From an uncultured Methylophilaceae bacterium (lineage in GTDB: Bacteria; Pseudomonadota; Gammaproteobacteria; Burkholderiales; Methylophilaceae), in NCBI GenBank assembly GCA_938084195.1, contig CALKDJ010000031.1:1-7197 (forward strand): DNA of 7,197 nucleotides, in the 5' to 3' direction. Shown piece by piece: positions 1 to 6,477 of the stretch. The position numbers and the translations under genes were made by a program. The notes below the pieces were generated by a model, which made no database searches, was not told where the DNA came from, and saw nothing but the letters and a program-made list of their open reading frames with translations. The stretch's first letter is position 1, and the number at the start of each line of letters is the position of its first letter.

Positions 1-1430
1 TTATTATTAGCGGCCAAGTTCCCACCCATGCAATTGGGGAGGATGCATTTCAAGAATGTGACACAGTTGGTATCACTCGTCCATGCGTTAAACATAATTT
101 TCTCGTTAAAGACGTAAAAAATATAGCTAGCACAATGAAAAAAGCTTTTTATCTCGCATCATCTGGTCGACCAGGTCCAGTTTTGGTAGATATCCCAAAA
201 GATATAACTGCTGAAAAAACAGAATTTATTTATCCAGACAAAATAAATCTTCGCTCATATACTCCGGTCTCAAAGGGGCATAACGGTCAAATTAAAAAAG
301 CCTTAGAATTACTATTAAATGCTAAGAAACCCATGATTTACTCTGGCGGAGGAGTAGTTCTTGGTGATGCATCTGATGCATTACAAAAAATTGTTAATGC
401 TTTGGGATTTCCAATTACAAACACTCTCATGGGTCTTGGCGGCTTTCCAGCTTCTGATGAAAAATTTTTAGGAATGCTTGGTATGCACGGCACTTATGAG
501 GCAAATATGGCAATGCAGGATTGTGATGTTTTATTTGCCGTTGGAGCAAGATTTGATGATCGTGTTATAGGTAATCCAGATCATTTCTTATCAAAGCCAA
601 GAAAGATTATTCATGTTGATATAGATCCAGCATCTATATCTAAAAGAGTCAAAATAGATGTTCCTATTGTTGGTCATGTTAAAAGCGTTCTTGAAGACAT
701 GTATTTAATGTACAACGAGCTTAATGGAAAGCACGATAAAAATAATATAACGTCATGGATGGAACAAATAAAAGAGTGGTCCAAGAAAGATTGCATGGCA
801 TTTAAAGATGATGAATCGGTTATTAAACCTCAAAGAGTAATACAAACCTTACATAAAGTTACAAAAGGGGATGCTTTTGTTACATCTGATGTTGGGCAAC
901 ATCAAATGTGGGCCGCACAATACTATCCGTTTGACAAGCCGAGAAGATGGATTAATTCTGGAGGACTTGGGACCATGGGTGTTGGTCTACCTTATGCAAT
1001 GGGATGTCAACTTGCCTTTCCAGAACTACAGGTAGCATGTGTAACTGGTGAAGCTTCAATACAAATGTGTATTCAAGAGTTATCAACATGCAAGCAATTT
1101 CACTTACCAGTTAAAATTATAAATCTTAACAATCGCTACATGGGAATGGTTAGGCAATGGCAAGAATTCTTTTACGGTAATAGATATGCAGAATCCTACA
1201 TGGATGCTCTTCCTGATTTTGTTAAGCTTGCTGAATCTTATGGTCATATTGGAATGAAAATAGAAAAACCTTCTGAAATTGAACCTGCATTAAAAGAAGC
1301 TTTTAGCCCAAAACTTAAGGAAAGATTAGTTTTTATGGACTTTATTACTGATCAGTCTGAAAACGTATTCCCCATGGTTCCAAATGGAAAAGGTTTATCT
1401 GAAATGATTCTAGCTGGGGACGACCAATAA
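1..1430 (+). CDS. ilvI: Acetolactate synthase large (catalytic) subunit, 5'-truncated by window edge
   Basis: This is the ThDP-dependent catalytic subunit of acetohydroxyacid synthase. It condenses pyruvate with pyruvate or 2-ketobutyrate, the first shared step of valine, leucine and isoleucine synthesis. The reading frame is open from base 3, and the residues before the ATG at 135 read IISGQVPTHAIG and FQECDTVGITRP, core family sequence, so that ATG is internal. About 475 codons are visible; by comparison with E. coli IlvI (574 aa) roughly 95 N-terminal residues, including the catalytic Glu, lie outside the window. Visible landmarks are SGRPGPVLVDIPKD, LGMLGMHGTYEAN, FAVGARFDDRV, SDVGQHQMWAAQYYPF, the ThDP/Mg region at 1047-1133 ending in LNN, and VRQWQEFFYGNRYAESYM. 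The cofactor motif reads GEA instead of the canonical GDG, with 24 residues before NN, which is normal spacing. The gene ends in TAA immediately before ilvH, its regulatory partner. The ilvI rather than ilvB name rests on the ilvH pairing and overall similarity. Confidence 0.97.
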   Translation, partial: IISGQVPTHAIGEDAFQECDTVGITRPCVKHNFLVKDVKNIASTMKKAFYLASSGRPGPVLVDIPKDITAEKTEFIYPDKINLRSYTPVSKGHNGQIKKALELLLNAKKPMIYSGGGVVLGDASDALQKIVNALGFPITNTLMGLGGFPASDEKFLGMLGMHGTYEANMAMQDCDVLFAVGARFDDRVIGNPDHFLSKPRKIIHVDIDPASISKRVKIDVPIVGHVKSVLEDMYLMYNELNGKHDKNNITSWMEQIKEWSKKDCMAFKDDESVIKPQRVIQTLHKVTKGDAFVTSDVGQHQMWAAQYYPFDKPRRWINSGGLGTMGVGLPYAMGCQLAFPELQVACVTGEASIQMCIQELSTCKQFHLPVKIINLNNRYMGMVRQWQEFFYGNRYAESYMDALPDFVKLAESYGHIGMKIEKPSEIEPALKEAFSPKLKERLVFMDFITDQSENVFPMVPNGKGLSEMILAGDDQ

Positions 1431-1925
1431 TTGCGACATATTATTTCATTGTTAATGGAAAATGAATCTGGGGCTCTTTCAAGAGTTTCTGGTCTCTTCT
1501 CTGCTCGAGGATATAATATTGAGTCATTAACCGTGGCTCCAACAGAAGATCCCACACTTTCAAGAATGACAATAGTGACAAGTGGGTCTGATCCAGTAAT
1601 TGAACAAATAATAAAACAGCTTAATAAATTAATTGATGTAGTTAGAGTTTTAGACCTAAATGATGGTAAGCACATTGAAAGAGAATTAATGCTTGTTAAA
1701 GTAAAAGCAACAAATAAATATCGAGACGAAATGAAGAGAATTTCAGATATTTTTAGAGCTCGCATTATTGATGTTTCAGATAATACATTTACCATAGAAT
1801 TAACTGGTTCTGCTAGCAAACTAGATGCCTATCTAGATAGCTTAGACAATGACTCTATAATTGAAACTGTTCGAACAGGAGCTTCAGGGATTGGTCGAGG
1901 TGACCGAATCCTTAAAGCTCAATAA
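1431..1925 (+). CDS. ilvH: Acetolactate synthase small (regulatory) subunit
   Basis: This is the regulatory subunit that activates the IlvI catalytic subunit and gives it feedback inhibition by valine. The 164 residues match the family's usual length (E. coli IlvH is 163). An N-terminal ACT domain covers about residues 3-75, with ENESGALSRVSGLFSARGYN and the LTVAPTEDPTLSRMTI signature; a C-terminal ACT-like domain follows from about residue 80 (ERELMLVKVKA, RDEMKRISDIFRARIIDV, LTGSASKLDAYLDSL). N11, G14 and N29, positions where E. coli mutants lose valine sensitivity, are all present, so valine control is expected (inference). The start is TTG, directly abutting the ilvI stop and in the same frame. 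It is chosen because the family N-terminus (MRxIxSLLxENESGALSR) aligns exactly there and no ATG is available. A weak GGGGA at 1416-1420 lies 10 bases upstream; translational coupling to ilvI is likely. Confidence 0.96.
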   Translation: MRHIISLLMENESGALSRVSGLFSARGYNIESLTVAPTEDPTLSRMTIVTSGSDPVIEQIIKQLNKLIDVVRVLDLNDGKHIERELMLVKVKATNKYRDEMKRISDIFRARIIDVSDNTFTIELTGSASKLDAYLDSLDNDSIIETVRTGASGIGRGDRILKAQ

Positions 1926-1930
1926 CAATA

Positions 1931-2939
<1,009 letters not shown>

Positions 2940-3575
2940 TTGGAAAAATCGTACCCCATAATTGCCAAAGAAGGATGGTTATTTTTAGCTATTGCCTTTT
3001 TTGCTAGCGCCCTACTGACTTATATCCAAAATCCATTAAGTTGGATTGCTTGGACTGTTACGCTTTTTATATTGCAATTCTTTCGTGATCCTTTAAGAAA
3101 TAAGCCTTCCAAAAAAAATGTTATTTTATCTGCTGCTGATGGGAAAGTGATTGCTATTGAAAAAATGACTAATCCCTATACAAATAAATCATCTGTAAAA
3201 GTAAGTGTATTTATGAATATTTTTAATGTTCATTCAAATAAATGCCCCGTTGATGGGAAAATTCTTGAGAAATATTACTATCCAGGCAAATTTCTCAATG
3301 CTTCACTCTCTAAGGCCTCCATAGAAAATGAGCGATGTGCAATTACCATTCAAACAAAAGAAAAAAAGATTATCACCTGTGTTCAAATTGCTGGGTTAAT
3401 TGCAAGAAGAATACTTTGTTACAAAGATAAAGGTGATGAGGTTAAAGCTGGGGAAAGATACGGATTTATAAAGTTTGGTTCTAGAGTGGATTTATATCTA
3501 CCTACAAATGCCTCAATAAAAGTAAACCTAGGCCAAACTGTAAAAAATACTGAAACTATAATTGCAGAGATCTAG
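2940..3575 (+). CDS. psd: Phosphatidylserine decarboxylase, short type
   Basis: This pyruvoyl-dependent inner-membrane enzyme decarboxylates phosphatidylserine to phosphatidylethanolamine. The 211 residues fit the short class of about 210-220. Two hydrophobic segments lie near the N-terminus (about residues 13-29 and 32-48). The decarboxylase core follows, with ADGKV (D67), VFMNIFNVHSNKCPVDGKI (H98), QIAGLIARRI and GERYGFIKFGSRVDLYLP. By family knowledge, self-cleavage falls between G180 and S181, giving a beta chain of about 180 residues and an alpha chain of about 31 with the pyruvoyl group on the former S181. The start is TTG, abutting the ilvC stop in the same frame. SYPIIAKEGW near the N-terminus matches the family, and the next in-frame ATG (residue 76) would remove the membrane region. 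There is no clear Shine-Dalgarno, so coupling to ilvC is likely. In many betaproteobacteria pssA follows; here it does not. Confidence 0.95.
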   Translation: MEKSYPIIAKEGWLFLAIAFFASALLTYIQNPLSWIAWTVTLFILQFFRDPLRNKPSKKNVILSAADGKVIAIEKMTNPYTNKSSVKVSVFMNIFNVHSNKCPVDGKILEKYYYPGKFLNASLSKASIENERCAITIQTKEKKIITCVQIAGLIARRILCYKDKGDEVKAGERYGFIKFGSRVDLYLPTNASIKVNLGQTVKNTETIIAEI

Positions 3576-3579
3576 TACT

Positions 3580-4056
3580 TTAGTCAACTGAAAGGTGCTC
3601 CCAAAGCTCTTTAAGGGCCTGTTCATAAACATCCCTTTTGAAATCTATAATCTGATCAACGGGAGACCAAAAATCATCCCAACGCCATGCGTCAAATTCT
3701 GGTTTTTTGGTATTCTTAAGTGAAACATCAGAGTCACGCCCCGTCAATCTTAATAAGAACCAAATTTGCTTTTGACCTTTATATCGATCCCTCCAGTCCC
3801 GTCTTATCCAATTTTTTGGCACATCGTATCTTAGCCAATCTTTAGTTCTAGCTATTATTTCAACATGGGATGGTTCAAGCCCAACTTCCTCCTTAAGCTC
3901 TCTAAACATTGCTTCTTTAGGACTTTCACCTTCGTTAATTCCACCTTGTGGAAATTGCCATGCATCTTCGTTTGCTCTTTTAGCCCATAAAACCTTTTTT
4001 TTGTTATTACATACAACAATCCCAACGTTAGCACGGTATCCTTCTTTATCTATCAT
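3580..4056 (-). CDS. rppH: RNA pyrophosphohydrolase (Nudix hydrolase)
   Basis: RppH removes pyrophosphate from the 5' triphosphate end of mRNA and so opens the 5'-end-dependent, RNase E-mediated decay pathway in the cytoplasm. The protein of 158 residues begins [15 protein letters not shown], nearly the same as E. coli RppH. It has the family's WQFPQGGI and a perfect Nudix box at residues 38-60 (G-x5-E-x7-REL-x-EE-x-GL, with metal-binding E53, E56 and E57). NWLRYDVP-like, [17 protein letters not shown] and FKRDVY follow in the expected order. It is shorter than E. coli RppH because it lacks the basic C-terminal tail, as many proteobacterial forms do. AAGGA on the minus strand lies 7 bases before the ATG. 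The gene converges on psd with 4 bases between stops and diverges from the beta-propeller gene across 64 bases. Confidence 0.96.
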   Translation of the reverse strand: MIDKEGYRANVGIVVCNNKKKVLWAKRANEDAWQFPQGGINEGESPKEAMFRELKEEVGLEPSHVEIIARTKDWLRYDVPKNWIRRDWRDRYKGQKQIWFLLRLTGRDSDVSLKNTKKPEFDAWRWDDFWSPVDQIIDFKRDVYEQALKELWEHLSVD

Positions 4057-4063
4057 AATGGTA

Positions 4064-4068
4064 TCCTT
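4064..4068 (-). promoter_or_regulatory. Shine-Dalgarno of rppH
   Basis: On the minus strand AAGGA lies 7 bases upstream of the rppH ATG (4056-4054). It supports this start over any internal one. Confidence 0.7.
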
Positions 4069-4102
4069 GTAACCTTATAGGCATTTTTCCATAAAAAACC
4101 AA

Positions 4103-4132
4103 ATTTTAATAGAAACAATTATGAGTAATCAA
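4103..4132 (-). promoter_or_regulatory. Candidate sigma70-type promoter of rppH
   Basis: The 64-base gap between the divergent rppH and beta-propeller genes must hold promoters for both. On the minus strand TTGATT (4132-4127) and TAAAAT (4108-4103) are separated by 18 bases, matching the consensus at 4/6 and 5/6. The expected start near 4096 leaves a leader of about 40 bases with the Shine-Dalgarno intact. A better-looking TATAAG at 4079-4074, 17 bases from TTGGTT, would start transcription inside the Shine-Dalgarno and is less likely. For the + strand gene only weak matches exist (TTGTAA 4068-4073 and CATAAA 4090-4095, 16 bases apart). In sequence this AT-rich such matches occur by chance. 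Confidence 0.3.
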
Positions 4133-5086
4133 AAAAAATTATTTTTAATCAGCGCGCTACTTTTTTTCTTCGGTTTACTTTTATTCACATTTATTGGTAA
4201 AAATAAGCCCGTTAATTTGGCATATATTACTAATCAAGGTGAGAATACAGTATCTGTAATAGATCTTAATAAATTAACGATTCAAAAAAAAATTAGTGTT
4301 GGTAAAAGTCCATTAGGTATAGCAATTATTAAAAATAAAGCTATCGCAGTGGTTGGTAATATAGATAGTCAGTCATTGTCTATTATTGATTTGAAAAAAA
4401 ATCAAGTGCAGAAAACTGTAGCACTTAAAACCGCTCCCTTAGGTATGGTGGTTCATCCATCCGAAGATAAAATATTAATTACAAGTTGGTATGAAAATAA
4501 AGTAATAATATTATCCACTAAAGATTTTACAATCACTGACAAAATAAATGTAGGAATAACTCCCTCTGGGATTGCATTCAACAAGAAACATAATTATATA
4601 ATTGTTGCAAACCGAGATGCTAACACTGTTGAAGTTTATGATGATAAAAACTATAAATTGCTTAAAAAAATTAGTGTAGGTAAACATCCATACGGCATAT
4701 CATCAAAAGGTGATTTTATATTTACTGCAAATGTTTATGACGATTCCATAAGTATTATTAATATTAACAATTGGAATCAAAAAAACATTAAAGTTGGATT
4801 AAACCCATACAGCATTATCTCTCACAATAAAAGAGCCTATGTTACAAATGCGCAAGGTGATAGCATTAGTGTGATTGATTTGCTAAGTTTTAAAGAAATA
4901 AAAAAAATTAAAACTGGGGAAACGCCTGAGAATATGAGTATTGACTTGCTTAATAATAGATTAATTGTTGCTAATTGGGGGGGAGATTCTTTATCAATAA
5001 TTGATCTTGTGAACGAGGAATCAATTACAGAAATTAAATCTGGATTACAGAGCCGAGCTTTTGGACAATTTATTTATACAAATTAG
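4121..5086 (+). CDS. Seven-bladed YVTN-family beta-propeller protein, membrane-anchored or secreted
   Basis: This 321-residue protein consists of an N-terminal hydrophobic segment (about residues 5-26, preceded by lysines) and seven repeats of about 40-42 residues. Each repeat has the YVTN pattern: a strand such as YVTN, IVAN or FTAN, then D/N-S-(I/V)-S-(I/V)-ID-L, then K-I-x-VG-x-P-x-GI. Repeats begin near residues 33, 73, 115, 157, 197, 236 and 276. Seven repeats form one closed propeller, and the C-terminus (SRAFGQFIYTN) resembles the closing strand of such proteins. The N-terminus has no clear A-x-A cleavage site or lipobox cysteine, so an uncleaved anchor with the propeller in the periplasm is likely. 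Family members often serve as ligand or protein-interaction scaffolds, and one subfamily accompanies PQQ-dependent alcohol oxidation. The MxaD-like neighbour downstream supports that link, but the function is unproven. No strong Shine-Dalgarno precedes the ATG. The gene has A8 at 4131-4138, A9 at 4284-4292 and G7 at 4977-4983. Confidence 0.9.
   Translation: MSNQKKLFLISALLFFFGLLLFTFIGKNKPVNLAYITNQGENTVSVIDLNKLTIQKKISVGKSPLGIAIIKNKAIAVVGNIDSQSLSIIDLKKNQVQKTVALKTAPLGMVVHPSEDKILITSWYENKVIILSTKDFTITDKINVGITPSGIAFNKKHNYIIVANRDANTVEVYDDKNYKLLKKISVGKHPYGISSKGDFIFTANVYDDSISIININNWNQKNIKVGLNPYSIISHNKRAYVTNAQGDSISVIDLLSFKEIKKIKTGETPENMSIDLLNNRLIVANWGGDSLSIIDLVNEESITEIKSGLQSRAFGQFIYTN
4286..4691 (+). repeat. 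Internal DNA repeat between propeller blades 1 and 4
   Basis: Bases 4286-4313 and 4664-4691 match at 25 of 28 positions by direct reading. The copies are 378 bases (126 codons, three 42-residue blades) apart and encode KKISVGKSP and KKISVGKHP. The other blades keep the protein pattern but not this DNA identity. The range given spans both copies. Confidence 0.7.
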
Positions 5087-5146
5087 CTCTATATGAGGAA
5101 AACAAAGGTCCTTTATAGTAAAATAATCAAACTACAACATATTTTG

Positions 5147-5153
5147 AAAAGGA
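5147..5153 (+). promoter_or_regulatory. Shine-Dalgarno of the MxaD-like gene
   Basis: AAAAGGA lies 9 bases before the ATG at 5163. It fixes this start, which also gives a clean signal peptide. The rest of the 76-base gap after the propeller gene holds an 11-base palindrome (5104-5114) and a TATAGT at 5114-5119 with no good -35, so an own promoter is possible but not shown. Confidence 0.75.
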
Positions 5154-5162
5154 TTTTTTTCG

Positions 5163-5594
5163 ATGAAAAAATTTATATTATTTTTTATAACAATTCTATT
5201 TTCTTTAACTACTTTTGCACATGGACCAACACCACAAAAAGTTCAAGAATCTATAACTGTAGCAATATCACCTGATAAAGCGTATGCAATACTCAAAGAT
5301 TTTTCAGAATTTAAAAAATTTATGAAAACTAGATCAACTGATGATGACCTAAAGAAAGTCAAATATGCTTTATTAAAAGAAGATGGTCCTTTCACTGATT
5401 TCAATGCTTATATCATTGTTAATAAAGGAGAAAATGATAATGAATCAGTCATTCAATGGACTGCCAGATTCTATAGATTTTACAAATTAAATCCTCCAAT
5501 ACCTGAAGGTCAAGACGATGCAACAGCAAAAGCAGCTGTTCAAAAAATTGTTGACAAAGGTTTAGCTGATCTAAAGAAAGCCTTAAGCAAATAA
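5163..5594 (+). CDS. MxaD-like SRPBCC-family periplasmic protein (compact form)
   Basis: This 143-residue protein starts with a typical Sec signal peptide: MKK, a hydrophobic core at residues 4-16, and TFA before the likely cut after A19. The mature protein begins HGPTPQKVQESI, and the C-terminal part has ARFYRFYKLNPPIPEGQDD followed by a helix AAVQKIVDKGLADLKKAL. Both ends resemble MxaD, recalled from memory. MxaD is a periplasmic SRPBCC (START-like) protein that in Methylobacterium aids electron transfer between methanol dehydrogenase and cytochrome cL. MxaD of that organism is about 177 residues; here the stretch between DFSEFKKFM (about 46-54) and YALLKEDGPFTDFNAYIIV (about 67-85) seems about 30 residues short, so one or two strands of the sheet may be missing. 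It follows the YVTN propeller gene by 76 bases and is closed by a strong terminator. A general SRPBCC lipid- or ligand-binding role is the alternative. Confidence 0.8.
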   Translation: MKKFILFFITILFSLTTFAHGPTPQKVQESITVAISPDKAYAILKDFSEFKKFMKTRSTDDDLKKVKYALLKEDGPFTDFNAYIIVNKGENDNESVIQWTARFYRFYKLNPPIPEGQDDATAKAAVQKIVDKGLADLKKALSK

Positions 5595-5611
5595 AACTTA
5601 TAGACCTATGG

Positions 5612-5639
5612 AAAGCGGATAATTTGTCCGCTTTTTTTT
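5612..5639 (+). terminator. Rho-independent terminator after the MxaD-like gene
   Basis: AAAGCGGA (5612-5619) pairs perfectly with TCCGCTTT (5627-5634), a stem of 8 bp with a 7-base loop that a U-G pair can reduce to 5. Eight T residues (5632-5639) follow. It begins 17 bases after the stop codon. The upstream side lacks a run of A long enough for it to work well on the other strand. The esterase ATG begins at the next base, 5640. Confidence 0.93.
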
Positions 5640-6254
5640 ATGCTAATAATTAATAATCAAAAAAATCCTAGAATCCTAGTAATCTGGCTTCATGGGCTTG
5701 GTGCGAATAGCCATGACTTTAAAGAATTTATTGAAATGTTAGATATGGATGATATGGAATTTGTCCTGCCAGATGCACCTTTAATACCAATTACGCTTAA
5801 TCAGGGCTTAAAAATGCAAGGATGGTATGACATAAAATCACTTGAACACGATGAACATGATATTGAAGGCCTTAAGAAGTCAACACGAATAGTGGAAAAT
5901 ATTATTGAAGAGAGATGTAAGCAGAGTAAAGAAAAGCTTAAAATTTGTCTTGTTGGATTTTCCCAAGGTGCAGCTTTATCACTGTTTTTTTTACTTAATA
6001 GTTCTGTAAAATTAGATGGCATTATATCTTTATCAGGATATTTACCTGATAAGGTTAAAAAAACTTTTACCCCAAAAATACCAATACTAGCCCTTCATGG
6101 TATTCATGATGATATTATTAAAATTGAGTACGCAAAAGAAAGTTATAAAAAATTTCTGTCAGAAGAAAATTTTAGTTTTTTAACTTTTAACAAGGGTCAT
6201 GAAGTAATTTTTGAAGAAATAGAACATATCAAAAAATTTTTAATGAGAATATAA
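5640..6254 (+). CDS. Alpha/beta-hydrolase carboxylesterase (esterase II / phospholipase-carboxylesterase family)
   Basis: This is a serine hydrolase of the small carboxylesterase family (Pseudomonas esterase II, acyl-protein thioesterase-like) that cleaves short-chain acyl esters; the natural substrate is unknown. The 204 residues are slightly short of the usual 215-220. The order is LVIWLHGLGANSHDF (13-27, oxyanion region), FVLPDAP (41-47), GWYDI (61-65), GFSQGAALSL (106-115, nucleophile S108), LSGYLP (131-136), HGIHDDII (153-160, D157 as acid) and KGHEV (185-189, H187). The full triad is present. No signal peptide is seen, so it is cytoplasmic. The ATG at 5640 directly follows the T-tract of the terminator. 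No in-frame ATG, GTG or TTG exists between the upstream stop (5601) and 5640, and the next ATG would remove the first core strand, so this start is forced despite the lack of a Shine-Dalgarno. xseB follows after 1 base. Confidence 0.92.
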   Translation: MLIINNQKNPRILVIWLHGLGANSHDFKEFIEMLDMDDMEFVLPDAPLIPITLNQGLKMQGWYDIKSLEHDEHDIEGLKKSTRIVENIIEERCKQSKEKLKICLVGFSQGAALSLFFLLNSSVKLDGIISLSGYLPDKVKKTFTPKIPILALHGIHDDIIKIEYAKESYKKFLSEENFSFLTFNKGHEVIFEEIEHIKKFLMRI

Positions 6255-6255
6255 A

Positions 6256-6477
6256 ATGAAAGATAAAAATATAAATATCGAAAAAGTATTAAGTGAGCTT
6301 GAATCAATAGTAAATAAAATGGAAGAAGATAATCTAAACCTAGAAGATTCTCTTTCTTCTTATGAGAAAGGAATTTTGCTAGTAAAAACGGCACAAGAGA
6401 ATTTAAAAAAAATTGAGCAGCGTGTTCAAATTCTTTCCAAAAATAATGAGTTAAAAGATTTTGAATCAAATGACTGA
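6256..6477 (+). CDS. xseB: Exodeoxyribonuclease VII small subunit
   Basis: XseB is the small, multi-copy subunit of exonuclease VII, which degrades single-stranded DNA from both ends to short oligonucleotides; XseA is the catalytic subunit and is not in this window. The 73 residues match the family's usual 70-80. The helical-hairpin pattern is clear: IEKVLSELESIVNKMEEDNLNLEDSLSSYEKGI corresponds to the family signature of F/V-E-x-x-L-x-E-L-E-x-I-V, then L-E-x-S-L-x-x-Y-E-x-G, followed by the second helix with LKKIEQRVQIL. It starts 1 base after the esterase stop with only a weak GAGA (6245-6248) ahead, so it is probably translationally coupled. Its last 8 bases overlap the start of ispA, the usual proteobacterial xseB-ispA arrangement. 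Confidence 0.95.
   Translation: MKDKNINIEKVLSELESIVNKMEEDNLNLEDSLSSYEKGILLVKTAQENLKKIEQRVQILSKNNELKDFESND

Noticed and set aside
135..137. ATG at 135 as the start of the acetolactate synthase gene
   Set aside because: The frame is open to base 3, and the translated residues before 135 are conserved family sequence (SGQVPTHAIG, FQECDTVGITRP). The true start is outside the window.
1352..1819. 155-codon open frame on the minus strand
   Set aside because: It lies antisense to the end of ilvI and most of ilvH, both certain genes. The translation has no recognisable domain and no Shine-Dalgarno was noted.
3111..3118. A8 run in psd (and A8/A9 runs in the propeller gene) as slippage or phase-variation sites
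   Set aside because: Runs of A this long are expected in AT-rich coding sequence with many Lys and Asn codons, and the frames are intact.
3568..3620. Possible bidirectional terminator between psd and rppH
   Set aside because: Only a bulged CTTTAGT/ACTGAAAG pairing and a small AAAGCTCTTT hairpin can be drawn. Neither is followed by a T-tract, so no terminator is annotated.
4074..4102. TATAAG with TTGGTT at 17-base spacing as an rppH promoter
   Set aside because: Transcription would start at about 4067, cutting into the rppH Shine-Dalgarno at 4068-4064. A second candidate further upstream fits better.
5093..5275. 60-codon open frame starting just after the propeller gene
   Set aside because: It overlaps the signal peptide and start of the MxaD-like gene in another frame. 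The latter has a good Shine-Dalgarno, signal peptide and family match.
5801..6022. 73-codon minus-strand frame
   Set aside because: It is antisense inside the esterase gene, which has its full catalytic triad. The translation is low-complexity and unlike any known family.
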